From the NCBI RefSeq assembly GCF_000507245.1, contig NC_023035.1:3515570-3579569 (forward strand): a DNA stretch of 64,000 nucleotides, in the 5' to 3' direction. The position numbers and the translations under genes are program-made. Below the pieces are notes generated by a model that ran no database searches, was not told where the DNA came from, and worked only from the letters and a program-made list of their open reading frames with translations. How positions within the stretch are numbered: the stretch's first letter is position 1; each line of letters starts with the position of its first letter. Below, piece by piece: positions 1 to 9,488 of this stretch. Origin of the DNA: Salinispira pacifica. Lineage in GTDB: Bacteria; Spirochaetota; Spirochaetia; DSM-27196; Salinispiraceae.

Positions 1-1245
1 TTTCAGCTCCATTTCGCCCTTGACTCCTACTCCACCCATCAACTGGAGTATACAAACACATATACAGACACCGCCGATGTGAGCGAAGCGAGCCTGGATA
101 CAAAGGGTGACCGCACCGAAACACTGAACAGCCTTCTCAACTCCAACGGCACAAACAGGATCGCATTGGACACAGAACTGGGACTGAATACAGGGTCCCT
201 GCGAAGCAGAATTGCCCTTGGCATCGCATTGGACAATCTCCGGTTGAACAGCAGCTATACTGAAACAGTTACAGATTTTGATGCAGTTGCAGGAATAGAT
301 GAAACAATCAGGGACAGCGAGACCATCGAAAGCAGAGAAGGGGCATACTACACAACCAACGGAGACAACGAAAATGCTTCAATCGGCATGAATTTCAATG
401 ACCCCACTGCACTCACTGCCCTCTACGCAGGCATCGGTTCGGAAACCGAGCTTCCCCTGGGCGAGCTTTCTCTGATCATCCCCTTCACCTTCGGCATGGA
501 AATCCCTCTGGGAGCAGAATCTGTAGCGACCAGCACTACAGTAACCTACGATGATGCTGCAGCGGATAATCCGGAGACAGGAAGAACCTCTACCATTATC
601 ACCACATCACTGGACTCAGCTCTCTACCTGGATTTCATGGCCGGAGCAGGACTGGAGAAAGAGTACAATCCCGCCGATGGCGTCCGGGTTATTCTCAGCC
701 CCACACTCACCGGTGCATTCGGCATCTCAAACGATGTACGAAGCAGAACAGAAGCTGTTCAGACCCAGGTGGATGCAAACAGTGACGGGGACTATGAAGA
801 TGCCGGCACAGATACTGATACCACCTACACCGAAAGCGGATACGAGTATCAGCGAAAAAACTATGAAACCACCATAGCTCTGGATATCCCGCTGAGTGCC
901 AGCTGGGAAGCCAATGAGTTACTCACCTTCCAGGCCGGATACAGCATGGGAGTAGAGTTTATTATCGATGCATTGAACACCCTGATAACCGGAGATGCGG
1001 GTTATATCTATGAAGCGTTCAGTGACAATCTGGAAGATGCAAACTCTTATGCCCAGCGGACGAAGGACGGCAGCAGCAGCCAAAGCACCCCCGATTCATC
1101 AACCAGCTTCGATTTCGGATTCACCAGCGGCGGCAGCTTCGGTGTGCAGCTGAATATTTCCGAGAACTTTATGGTGGATCTCAAGGCAACAGGCACCCAG
1201 GTTGAATTCGATGCATTCACCGTAATGGGTATCATGAAGTACTAA
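1..1245 (+). CDS. Outer-membrane beta-barrel-like protein, 3' part
   Basis: The reading frame is open from the first base, so the gene starts upstream; 414 residues are visible. I do not recognise the family. The sequence alternates short hydrophobic, often amphipathic segments with Asp/Thr/Ser-rich loops and ends in a segment finishing with an aromatic residue (Tyr), as outer-membrane beta-barrels often do. No catalytic motif is visible. Its stop codon overlaps the ribosome site (AAGGAGA, 1244-1250) of the following lipoprotein, so the two are co-transcribed and may act together at the cell surface. The barrel reading is inference from composition and periodicity. Confidence 0.7.
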   Translation, partial: FQLHFALDSYSTHQLEYTNTYTDTADVSEASLDTKGDRTETLNSLLNSNGTNRIALDTELGLNTGSLRSRIALGIALDNLRLNSSYTETVTDFDAVAGIDETIRDSETIESREGAYYTTNGDNENASIGMNFNDPTALTALYAGIGSETELPLGELSLIIPFTFGMEIPLGAESVATSTTVTYDDAAADNPETGRTSTIITTSLDSALYLDFMAGAGLEKEYNPADGVRVILSPTLTGAFGISNDVRSRTEAVQTQVDANSDGDYEDAGTDTDTTYTESGYEYQRKNYETTIALDIPLSASWEANELLTFQAGYSMGVEFIIDALNTLITGDAGYIYEAFSDNLEDANSYAQRTKDGSSSQSTPDSSTSFDFGFTSGGSFGVQLNISENFMVDLKATGTQVEFDAFTVMGIMKY

Positions 1246-1255
1246 GGAGATAACT

Positions 1256-3337
1256 ATGTTACGTAAAATACTCAGTATTGCCGGGCTCATCGCCGCGGCA
1301 ATGCTGCTCAGCGGTTGTCCGGGCTTGCTCACTTCAAGCCTGAACAGCGACCTGGTGATTTCCCTGGGACGATTCCGTCCCGAGGAAAACGGCGGGCTTG
1401 TATCAGCCGTGGGCGGCGAAATGCATATACCGGTACAAATCAGCGACCTGTCGGGAAATGAAGTTACCGGCCCATTCGATGTGAGTTTCACCCTCTCCGG
1501 AGATGCTGATTTAAGCACCGACGGCGATAACATCGATGCGGGAAGCGCAAGCATTACAGACGGGACAGTTCAAAATGTTTCCCTGGATGTTCCTGCCGCT
1601 GTGGTTGCAGGAGGTTATACTCTGTTTGCAAGTTTTTCTGCGGCTGAGGGCGATCCTGCGGTGGAAATCGGAGATGAACTGCTGAACATCGGAAGTGTGG
1701 GCATTAATTTTCTGGCTACAAATGAAGCGGATCTTGAAATCCAATTTGTCGATCCCCAAAGTATTTTCCGGAATGCAGGATCCACCTTTAATCTTTCCTA
1801 CCGGGTAAGCAACACCGGAGGCAAGGCAATCAGCTCCGGCACAGATATTCTCACCGATTTCGAAATCGATATAGATGGTACTCCTACCGAGTTCGGCAGC
1901 AACACCATCACATTGGAAAACGATCTGTTCCCCACTGATTATGTGACAGCAACTGCTGAAATCAGCATGCCCACTCTCACCCAGATGGCTGCAGATGCAT
2001 CAGTGGACGAGGCGGATCTGACCATCTGGAACGGAACGCTTACGGGTACCATTGATCCCGATGACAGCATCCCAGAAATTGCTGAGGGCGGAACGGACAC
2101 ATTTTCCGTAAGCTCGGGAAATCGAAAACCCGAGTTATCCGTCAGCAGCATCGATTTGCCCGATACGGCGAAGGTTGGGGGACCCGTGGAATTCGCGGTT
2201 ACCATAACCAACAGCGGAACCAGCCTGGCAGCTGCAGGAAGTTACGGACTGCTGCTGTTTCATGACGTCAACTCCAACGCAGATTATGATGTGGGAACCG
2301 ATACGGAAATCGACACCATCAGCTCCACGGCAGCCGTACCTTACGATCTCACAGGGGGAAATGACGAAGTAATTTACTTCGCTTCGGATTTTTCTGTGGA
2401 GAACTATCCCGCAAGCATTACGGAAGGCGGACAGGAGATCGGCGTGGTTATTACCGGCGATCTGGATGAGTATAACACCGGAAATAACAGCTCATCCGCA
2501 TCTATAACCTTCATCGATTCCCTGGTGGATCTGGAAATTCTTAGAATTACCAGCAGTCTTTCATCATTCATCGACGAGGGAACCGGAGGAACCATCCCCC
2601 TCGATCTGAAGATCATCAACAGCGGTGAAGAAACAGTTACCACTGACTTCGATATCGAGTTCTTTGCAAGTGATGACGGATTCCTCAATGTGGCGGACAC
2701 CAACCTGGGAACCATAGAAATAACCGAAGATATCGCAGCGGGTGAAATTCTGGATGTCCCCTTCGATGGCAGCTTTCCCGCCGGTGAAGGTGCGGGATTT
2801 TACACCGTTTTTGCCTTCGTGGACAGAAACGCCGAAGTAGCTGAAACAGATGAGGACAACAATCTTCCTGACGATCCCGACGAGACCCCGGTATACGTGG
2901 TGGTTGATGATGGGGCAACCAGTCTGAATGCAAATGTATTGGTGAAAAATCCTGAAAGCGTTTCAGGAACCAACTACCACACGATCTATTTCTACGATTC
3001 AGTGTGGACGCTAACGAACAGCTCAAGTGAGTGGCAGTACAGCCCTCTGGAATCTGATTCAATGGCGATCACCCTTACTCCCGGTCAGGATCACGGCCTG
3101 CGCTTCAGAAATAATTATCGCAATCTTGCCTTAGCTTTCAGATTGGTACCGGATTACGTGTTTGATGTCGCCAACTACACCATGATTTCGGTTCCTCTGA
3201 GGGATGACGGGTTCGGAGATAATACATCCACCGCTTCCGCCGTAGATCTCAGCGGGACCAACAATCCGTTCTTTGGTTTGGTTGGCATCTATGAGTCAGA
3301 AGATGACGAAGACAATTATTTTACATTCAGTTTCTGA
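1256..3337 (+). CDS. CARDB-domain lipoprotein
   Basis: A 693-residue exported protein. The N-terminus is a short basic stretch, a hydrophobic segment and a lipobox (LSGC, Cys about residue 21), so it should be lipid-anchored. Three CARDB-like Ig-type adhesion repeats are visible, starting near residues 155, 290 and 425; each begins with an acidic-hydrophobic strand (ADLEI, PELSV, VDLEI) followed by a V/I-x-N-S/T-G turn. The last 150 residues resemble a beta-rich capping domain. It starts 10 bases after the upstream barrel-like gene with a strong ribosome site. Role in surface adhesion or scaffold binding is inferred from the repeats; ligand unknown. Confidence 0.75.
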   Translation: MLRKILSIAGLIAAAMLLSGCPGLLTSSLNSDLVISLGRFRPEENGGLVSAVGGEMHIPVQISDLSGNEVTGPFDVSFTLSGDADLSTDGDNIDAGSASITDGTVQNVSLDVPAAVVAGGYTLFASFSAAEGDPAVEIGDELLNIGSVGINFLATNEADLEIQFVDPQSIFRNAGSTFNLSYRVSNTGGKAISSGTDILTDFEIDIDGTPTEFGSNTITLENDLFPTDYVTATAEISMPTLTQMAADASVDEADLTIWNGTLTGTIDPDDSIPEIAEGGTDTFSVSSGNRKPELSVSSIDLPDTAKVGGPVEFAVTITNSGTSLAAAGSYGLLLFHDVNSNADYDVGTDTEIDTISSTAAVPYDLTGGNDEVIYFASDFSVENYPASITEGGQEIGVVITGDLDEYNTGNNSSSASITFIDSLVDLEILRITSSLSSFIDEGTGGTIPLDLKIINSGEETVTTDFDIEFFASDDGFLNVADTNLGTIEITEDIAAGEILDVPFDGSFPAGEGAGFYTVFAFVDRNAEVAETDEDNNLPDDPDETPVYVVVDDGATSLNANVLVKNPESVSGTNYHTIYFYDSVWTLTNSSSEWQYSPLESDSMAITLTPGQDHGLRFRNNYRNLALAFRLVPDYVFDVANYTMISVPLRDDGFGDNTSTASAVDLSGTNNPFFGLVGIYESEDDEDNYFTFSF

Positions 3338-3365
3338 TCGGTAAAATACTTCTCCTGGCGAAACC

Positions 3366-3403
3366 GGGCTGTCTGGGACCTGTTCTCAGGCGGCCCTTTT
3401 TTT
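3366..3403 (+). terminator. Rho-independent terminator
   Basis: A GC-rich stem (GGGCTGTCT pairing with AGGCGGCCC, including G-U pairs) extends inward through GGGA/TCTC around a short loop and is followed by seven T. It lies just after the lipoprotein gene and runs into the stop codon of the convergent minus-strand gene. Confidence 0.8.
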
Positions 3404-5453
3404 ACCCCCGCCCGTACACACCAAGCACCCGGATATCATCCGAGTACTCTGAAATGTCCTCCAGGGCCTTCCGGAAGTCTTCTTCCCTGCCGTCAATATC
3501 CACATCCAGATAGAACATATATTCCCAGGGTTTTCCGTGAATGGGGCGGGATTCGAGCTTGCTCAGGTTGAGCTTCCGGCTGCTGAGCCGTTCCATGCAG
3601 CTGAGAAGGGCTCCCGGACGGTCGGGCGTACTGAACACCAGTGAGGCCTTCTGGGCAGGGGCGGAGCCGGCCTGATCCTCCCGCTGTATGACCACGAATC
3701 GGGTGTAGTTATTGGGATTGGTTTCGATCCCCTCCTTGAGCACTTCCAGCCCGTACACTCCCGCAGCCGCCGCATTGGCTATGGCCCCGTAACGGGGGTT
3801 CTCCTCCCGGGCCACATAGGCAACCGCCCCGGCGGTGTCGTAGAAGGGCCGCCGCTCACAGTCCTTCAGACCGTCCAGATAGCGGCTGCACTGGGCAAGC
3901 CCCTGGGGATGGGAATATACGGCTTCAAGATCTTCGGGACGGGCTCCCGGCAGCCCCATGAGGCTGTGTTGTATGCGGATCTTGATTTCTCCGCTGATCA
4001 CGATGTCGGGGAACTGAAGCAGCAAATCATAATTCTCATGAATGGAACCGGTGAGGGAGTTTTCTATGGGTAGAATCGCATAGGCGGCCTCTCCAGCCAG
4101 CACCCTGGTGAAGGCGGTCTTGAAATCGGGGCAGGGAATACTGCGGATGGAGGGAATATCAGGGGAGAAGTAGCGGTACAGTGCCATTTCGCTGTACGCC
4201 CCCGCCTCTCCCTGAAATGCGATTGGAACGGCAGACAGGTTTTCACCTGCCGGTCCTGGTTTATCGGCAGAGGAGGCCCGGGTATCGTCTTCCTGCCCGC
4301 CGGCTCCGGCTCCGGGCTGGTTCGCCCCGAGCTGGGCCGATCCGTCCTGGGCCGCCCCGCCCCGGTTCAGGGCACCGCGGTTCACCGAGCCGCTTCCCGG
4401 GGAAGTACCGGTGAGAATTTCATAGCTCCGAAGAGGAATGCGTTCCAGTTCACGGTGAAGCACCGGACAGAGTGCTTCGATGTCCCGGGCAAGTTTCTCA
4501 AACTGCTGGGGGTAGAGGCTTTGAGCGCCGTCGGATTTGGCATGGTCCGGGTCCGGGTGCACTTCCACCATCAGGCCGTCGGCTCCTGCGCTCACCCCGG
4601 CCATTGCCATGGGCATCACATTTTCCCGTATGCCGGTGGCATGGCTCGGGTCTACAATTACCGGCAGGTGGCTGAGCTTCTTCACCACGGGAATAGAAGA
4701 GAGATCCAGACTGTTGCGCGTATATGTCTCGAATGTGCGTATGCCCCGTTCGCAGAGCACCACATTATCTGTGCCGTGGGCCATCAGGTATTCGGCTGCC
4801 ATGAGCCATTCTTCGATCCGGGCGGACAGCCCACGTTTCAACAGCACGGGCATGCCGGTTTGGCCAACGGCCTTCAAGAGCTCGAAGTTCTGCATGTTTC
4901 TGGCCCCGATCTGGAACATATCAACAAAAGCCAGCATATCATCCACATGCTGGGGGGAAACGATCTCCGAGACAACCGGAAGCCCGTAGGCATCCCCCGC
5001 CTCCCTGAGATACTTCAGTCCTTCCGACCCCAGCCCCTGGAAGCTGTAGGGCGAAGTGCGCGGCTTATAGGCACCTCCCCTGAGCATCACTGCGCCGGCA
5101 TCCCGAACGGTCCGGGCGGTCTCCATGATCTGTTCCCGGCTCTCCACCGAACAGGGGCCGGCAATGAGGGCGATACGCCCGCCGCCGATGCGCACAGAAC
5201 CGATGCTCACAACGGTATCCTGCTGTTTAAGCTCCCGGGATGCCAGCTTGTAGGGCTTGGAGATGGGAATGACCCGCTGCACTCCGGGCTGAACCTCCAC
5301 ATCACGAATATCCAGAACCGCAGGTCCCACCGCTCCGAAGATTGTCTCTTCCTCGCCGATTATTTCTTTTACCCGGTATCCGTGGTCCTGGAGATAGTTT
5401 CGAAGTCTGGACTTATCGTCCTCATGAATGTGCTGATGGAGAATTATAACCAT
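3402..5453 (-). CDS. aroF-pheA: DAHP synthase / prephenate dehydratase fusion
   Basis: A 683-residue fusion joining the first step of the shikimate pathway to the committed step of phenylalanine synthesis. Residues about 1-65 are the ferredoxin-like regulatory domain of type Ib DAHP synthases; 80-345 are the catalytic barrel (AGPCSVE, RGGAYKPRTSPYSFQG, IGARNMQNF, VDPSHATG). A Gly/Ala/Gln-rich linker follows (about 355-410), then a prephenate dehydratase domain (FQGEAGAYSE, PIENSLTGSI, the catalytic TRF in NNYTRF) and a C-terminal ACT domain that keeps the phenylalanine-binding GAL and ESRP motifs. No chorismate mutase is present between them. I prefer the ATG at 5453 because it opens directly into the regulatory domain; an upstream TTG at 5510 would add 19 unconserved residues. 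Feedback control by Phe through ACT is likely. Confidence 0.92.
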   Translation of the reverse strand: MVIILHQHIHEDDKSRLRNYLQDHGYRVKEIIGEEETIFGAVGPAVLDIRDVEVQPGVQRVIPISKPYKLASRELKQQDTVVSIGSVRIGGGRIALIAGPCSVESREQIMETARTVRDAGAVMLRGGAYKPRTSPYSFQGLGSEGLKYLREAGDAYGLPVVSEIVSPQHVDDMLAFVDMFQIGARNMQNFELLKAVGQTGMPVLLKRGLSARIEEWLMAAEYLMAHGTDNVVLCERGIRTFETYTRNSLDLSSIPVVKKLSHLPVIVDPSHATGIRENVMPMAMAGVSAGADGLMVEVHPDPDHAKSDGAQSLYPQQFEKLARDIEALCPVLHRELERIPLRSYEILTGTSPGSGSVNRGALNRGGAAQDGSAQLGANQPGAGAGGQEDDTRASSADKPGPAGENLSAVPIAFQGEAGAYSEMALYRYFSPDIPSIRSIPCPDFKTAFTRVLAGEAAYAILPIENSLTGSIHENYDLLLQFPDIVISGEIKIRIQHSLMGLPGARPEDLEAVYSHPQGLAQCSRYLDGLKDCERRPFYDTAGAVAYVAREENPRYGAIANAAAAGVYGLEVLKEGIETNPNNYTRFVVIQREDQAGSAPAQKASLVFSTPDRPGALLSCMERLSSRKLNLSKLESRPIHGKPWEYMFYLDVDIDGREEDFRKALEDISEYSDDIRVLGVYGRG

Positions 5454-5577
5454 GGATGAAGCATAGCATACCCTGCCCGGCCGCCGCCAGAGAAACAGCA
5501 GGTCCCCCAACCGGCTTCCAACGGTGCGGGAAGGGGACCGGAAGTTTTTATATCCGGTTGTGGATCTTCACCGGTGA

Positions 5578-6336
5578 TCAGGGAGTGTGGGAGGCTGCGG
5601 GGACCGCCGCCAGGTTCAGCACCCGGTGGGGAATTTCAGCAACGAGATAGCGGTAAAACTCCTCTTCCAGTGTGCGGCGGTATTCGTGAATTTTCGCAAT
5701 GTAGCGGATGGTACTTGCAGGAATATCCCCCCGCTTCACCTTTCCGTAACCGGCATTATAAATTGCCAACGCCTCATCAAGACTGGAGGACACGGAAAGA
5801 CACCATTCCAAATGTGACACTCCGTAGCTTGCATTCAGATCCGGGTCGAAAAAATCATGTTCATTCAGATGAGGAAATGCCAGGTTATTCAGCTGGAACA
5901 CCCCCCGGTCTATGGAAGTTGCGTTCTGATTCACCGCATCCGGAAGAAAGCGGCTTTCGGTGTGCATGAGTGAAAAAACCAGTGTAAACGGAAGATTATG
6001 CTTATCCGAATAATACATGGCCGACAATGCAACCTGTTCAGAGCCTGCAAGACTTACAAAGAAATCCTTCACCGCACCCCGTGTCTGTGGGTTTCGGTAA
6101 AAATGGATTGCCGGTGCATCCGAATAGAAAAACACATCCAGAGACGGCAGGTCAGGCTGTCCTGCGCTGCCGTACAGTTCCGATTTTTCGGGAATATAAA
6201 AGGCGACCTTTCTGCTTTTCCGGTTCATGCGGTGTTCCAGAACGGTAGAAGCAGTTTCCGCTCTCCGTGGATTAAAATAGAGTCCGCTTCCGCTTAATGT
6301 GAGGGCGCCCAGTATCAGGAAAATTATCCGATTAAT
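5578..6336 (-). CDS. Lytic transglycosylase, probable ATT start
   Basis: A periplasmic peptidoglycan lytic transglycosylase of the SLT/goose-lysozyme-like fold. The catalytic Glu lies in HTESRF, followed by a G-V-F-Q-L substrate-binding segment and the conserved A-x-Y-N-A-G-Y motif. The first in-frame ATG (6228) would give 216 residues without any export signal. The frame stays open upstream, encodes a hydrophobic segment (IIFLILGALTLSGSG), and ends at an ATT (6334-6336) with a perfect AGGAGG five bases before it. I therefore place the start at ATT, giving 252 residues with a signal or anchor. Family confident; start inferred. Confidence 0.8.
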   Translation of the reverse strand: MNRIIFLILGALTLSGSGLYFNPRRAETASTVLEHRMNRKSRKVAFYIPEKSELYGSAGQPDLPSLDVFFYSDAPAIHFYRNPQTRGAVKDFFVSLAGSEQVALSAMYYSDKHNLPFTLVFSLMHTESRFLPDAVNQNATSIDRGVFQLNNLAFPHLNEHDFFDPDLNASYGVSHLEWCLSVSSSLDEALAIYNAGYGKVKRGDIPASTIRYIAKIHEYRRTLEEEFYRYLVAEIPHRVLNLAAVPAASHTP

Positions 6337-6341
6337 ACCGT

Positions 6342-6347
6342 CCTCCT
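6342..6347 (-). promoter_or_regulatory. Ribosome binding site that points to an ATT start
   Basis: On the minus strand AGGAGG is followed by five bases and then ATT-AAT-CGG. No ATG, GTG or TTG lies at a usable distance, and the downstream in-frame codons encode a signal-like hydrophobic stretch. Confidence 0.6.
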
Positions 6348-6593
6348 GTTTTTATTTTTACATGTATTTGAGGGCATAACCATCTGCTGCACAGAAAGTT
6401 ACAGCCTCATACCAATCAATTGCCACGACGCTCAATGGCTGCCGATGCCGTGTCAGCGGACGAAATTAGCACAGTCCGGATAAAAATTCCATAACTCGCC
6501 CGCCTGAACTCATGGTTTTTTAACATCCGCAGTTTATGTTTTGCAGATATCAGCTTCTTGTTTCGACGTATCCGGTAGCTTGTGTGGTAATAT

Positions 6594-8474
6594 ATGAAAG
6601 AACTTCTACAAAATCCAGGATTTTTCGCTGAACTGGCACTGGCAATAATCCTTCTGATCTATTCTCTGAGAATTCGCCGGAAAACCGGTGGAGGCAGCAT
6701 GGCTCTCCCCGTTGTGGCCATGATTCTGATCGCCGGCATTATCATCCGCGGAATCAGCTCCTCTCCGGAAAGAATTCTCCCGTTCATCGGGCTGGGATTC
6801 ATGGCAGGGCTGCTGTTCTGGGTCCGCGGACATATCAGAATTGCTCATCCTGCCATCCTCTGGCTGCTTGTGGCCGGATCCGGAATCGGCATGCTGGCCC
6901 TCAGTCTTATTGATTTTTCATCCGGCGCTCTGGCACCCGCAGGGAGCGGTATTCTCCTTCTGCTTTGGTCTGTTACGGTAGTCAGCATTGTCATCAATAT
7001 ATTCGGCGGGGAAAAAGGCGGCACGGTAATTTCCAAAAGCCGCAGCCTGATATTGGCGGGCCCGCCGATACTTTGGGTTCTCCCGCTGCTGCTCGGCTGG
7101 GAGCACCAGTTTGTACGGGAGATACTCCCGGTCTTACTTCCCATTCTGCCCTTCGCACTGCTGTTTATTACCGACAGATCCCTTGAGGAAGAGAACAGGT
7201 TCACCCAGTACCAGCTGAACGAAAATCTGGAAATGATTTTTTCCATCATCCGTAATCTGGGAAATATGATGATCAGCGATCGTCAGGCCAGGGATATCAA
7301 TACTCAAATTCTCACTGCAGCCGTTCGAAGCGCACGGGCAGGAACCGGCGTACTTCTGCTGGTTGAGGACGCAGAGGAAAAACTGATGAAAATCGAAGCC
7401 GTGGAAGGGGAAAATCCCCTGAAACTTGAGCTTCAGGACCTCAGGCCGGTACGGATCCAGGAGGGTGAAGGGGGAACCGAGGAGCATTACCGTATTCCCC
7501 GGGGACTGATTTCAGAAGTGCTTCAAACCGGCGTCTCCCGGCGGGATGGCAGCAGCTCCAATGGCGAGCGATTTTTTGCCCCCCTGGTATTGTCAAAAAA
7601 GGTGTACGGACTCATGGTGATAGCCCGGCCGGAACACCCCGTTGGATTCACCGCCCTGGATCTTCAGCATCTGGATTCGTTCATTCAGTTTTCCAGTATC
7701 ACCATACAGAACATACAGATGTTTCTGGAAGGGCATGAGCGGCGGCGGATTCATAGTGAATCGGAGATATCCGGTGAAATACAGCACATGCTGATTCCCC
7801 GGAAGTTCCGTGGAGATAAAAATATTCAAATTGTTGGAAATCTGGAACCGGCTCCCGGAGTCCACAGCGACTATCTGGATATGATTTCGGGGGACGGCAT
7901 GAAACCTTCCATGATTCTCTGTGATATTGCCGGCCGGGGGATGGCATCCTCCATGGTCATGACCATGATCCGGGCGACATTTCATTTAATCGGTGGTTCC
8001 GGGAGGAATGCCGGAAGCATTCTCAGCTGGATTAACCGGGCTGTGACCCGGCGCATCAGACTGGACCGCTTCGCCAACATGATTTACCTCAGCTATGATC
8101 CGGAAAAATCCGTAATAGAATATGCAGGAGCCGCACACCAGCCCATATTTCTTTACCGGCTTGAAGCAGGAAGTATTGAGCGTCTGGAAAGCAGCGATCC
8201 GCCCATCGGAATCGATCCCAGAACCCAATACCGGACACGGAAGATTCATGTGGAATCCGGTGATATACTGCTTCTTTACAGCGACGGAGTTATTGAAACC
8301 CGCAATACTCAGGGAGTACAATTCGGGTATAAAAACCTGAGCAGGAGTCTGGTGGCAAATCACCATCTGGACGCCCAGGGCCTGTGCGACAGCCTGGTGG
8401 ATGAACTCAACGGATTTCAAGGCAAGGCGGGCCAGGATGACGATAGAAGCATTATGGCGGTAAAGATACGATAA
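6594..8474 (+). CDS. Membrane-anchored GAF-SpoIIE phosphatase
   Basis: A 626-residue serine phosphatase. Residues 1-200 hold about seven hydrophobic segments, then a helical linker, a GAF-like sensor domain (about 215-380) and a SpoIIE/PP2C phosphatase domain (about 395-626). Metal-binding acidic positions are visible in SDYLD, CDIAGRG, YSDGVIE and the terminal DDDRS. The expected substrate is the phosphorylated STAS protein encoded 16 bases downstream; dephosphorylation would release it to bind the anti-sigma-type kinase. The membrane part probably senses an envelope signal. The first motif reads HSD instead of the usual GGD, but the Asp is kept. Confidence 0.87.
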   Translation: MKELLQNPGFFAELALAIILLIYSLRIRRKTGGGSMALPVVAMILIAGIIIRGISSSPERILPFIGLGFMAGLLFWVRGHIRIAHPAILWLLVAGSGIGMLALSLIDFSSGALAPAGSGILLLLWSVTVVSIVINIFGGEKGGTVISKSRSLILAGPPILWVLPLLLGWEHQFVREILPVLLPILPFALLFITDRSLEEENRFTQYQLNENLEMIFSIIRNLGNMMISDRQARDINTQILTAAVRSARAGTGVLLLVEDAEEKLMKIEAVEGENPLKLELQDLRPVRIQEGEGGTEEHYRIPRGLISEVLQTGVSRRDGSSSNGERFFAPLVLSKKVYGLMVIARPEHPVGFTALDLQHLDSFIQFSSITIQNIQMFLEGHERRRIHSESEISGEIQHMLIPRKFRGDKNIQIVGNLEPAPGVHSDYLDMISGDGMKPSMILCDIAGRGMASSMVMTMIRATFHLIGGSGRNAGSILSWINRAVTRRIRLDRFANMIYLSYDPEKSVIEYAGAAHQPIFLYRLEAGSIERLESSDPPIGIDPRTQYRTRKIHVESGDILLLYSDGVIETRNTQGVQFGYKNLSRSLVANHHLDAQGLCDSLVDELNGFQGKAGQDDDRSIMAVKIR

Positions 8475-8490
8475 TCTCTGGAGGATTTTA

Positions 8491-8829
8491 ATGGAATTGA
8501 AATTACGGAAACTTCAGGACATCTATGTAATAGATGTCATCGGCGAGCTTGATATGTACAATACATCCAAACTAATGGATCTGTTTATGAAGATGGTCGA
8601 TAAGAATGTTTCCCGCATTATCGTAAATCTTGACGGAGTGCATTATCTGGACTCCAGCGGAGTTGGTACACTCATCAGCATATATTCAACAGTTCAACAA
8701 AAAGATATCAAATTCTGCCTTGCCAACGTACACAGCACCGCCAGAAAAGTGATGGAGCTTACCCGTCTCACCGGCTATTTTCCCATAGAAGAAACCATCG
8801 AAGCTGCCATTGGACGGGTAAACAGCTGA
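8491..8829 (+). CDS. STAS-domain anti-sigma factor antagonist
   Basis: A 112-residue single STAS domain of the SpoIIAA/RsbV type. The phosphorylatable Ser lies in the D-S-S-G-V-G motif (about residues 52-57). It should switch between a phosphorylated state, produced by the HATPase encoded next, and a free state produced by the flanking SpoIIE phosphatases. Ribosome site CTGGAGG; gaps of 16 and 13 bases to its neighbours show an operon. No sigma factor is encoded beside it, so the final target may be a signalling enzyme or a distant sigma factor. Confidence 0.9.
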   Translation: MELKLRKLQDIYVIDVIGELDMYNTSKLMDLFMKMVDKNVSRIIVNLDGVHYLDSSGVGTLISIYSTVQQKDIKFCLANVHSTARKVMELTRLTGYFPIEETIEAAIGRVNS

Positions 8830-8842
8830 TTTAGGAGGATCA

Positions 8843-9388
8843 ATGGACGACACAGTTAAGCAAATCCAGATAAACGGAAACAGTCCTCTGTTCAACACAG
8901 ATGATATGTTTTACAAGGAATTCCCCAGCGATTTCCGGCAGATCCGCTATTTCACCCTTCTGATTGTGCAGAAAGCACCCATGGAAATTAAGGAACTGAA
9001 TCTTCTGGAACAGCAAATCAGCGAAGTAATTAAAAATGCGGTAAAACACGGAAACAAAAGCGATCCGTCCAAGACGGTGAAAGTATGGTACAGATTTTCC
9101 CGGGAGGAAGCCCGGATTATCGTCGAGGATGAAGGACCGGGATTCCAGAACATCGAAGAGTGGAACGATTTTAACCGCAAGCGAATGGAATGCGTACAGA
9201 AAGACGATTTCTCTGAACTGGCCAGGTACGTGTCGTACCGGGGAAAAACCAGCGATGAAACAGACGGGGGAAATGCCCTGTTCGCAGCCGTGGAATACTG
9301 GAACGGCGGCTATGTGTTTACCGAAAAGCGCAACAAAGTGGCTGCCCAGAAAATTTTTCCCCGAAAACATTTAAATCTGGATGAATAA
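8843..9388 (+). CDS. HATPase serine kinase, RsbW/SpoIIAB-like
   Basis: A 181-residue GHKL ATPase. The N-box (SEVIKNAVKHGN, about residues 58-69) and the G1 box (EDEGPGF) are clear; the G2 region is atypical (GGNALFAAVEYW). Such proteins phosphorylate a partner STAS protein and sequester a target. Ribosome site TTAGGAGGA. Position directly after the STAS gene makes that protein its likely substrate. Confidence 0.83.
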   Translation: MDDTVKQIQINGNSPLFNTDDMFYKEFPSDFRQIRYFTLLIVQKAPMEIKELNLLEQQISEVIKNAVKHGNKSDPSKTVKVWYRFSREEARIIVEDEGPGFQNIEEWNDFNRKRMECVQKDDFSELARYVSYRGKTSDETDGGNALFAAVEYWNGGYVFTEKRNKVAAQKIFPRKHLNLDE

Positions 9389-9488
9389 CCCTCCGGCTGT
9401 TATTTTATATGATGAATCACTGTTTATAATATGAACCACTGTCCGTTCATTCATACATATCCCCAGGGCAGAAGAGAAGGAACCCCCC

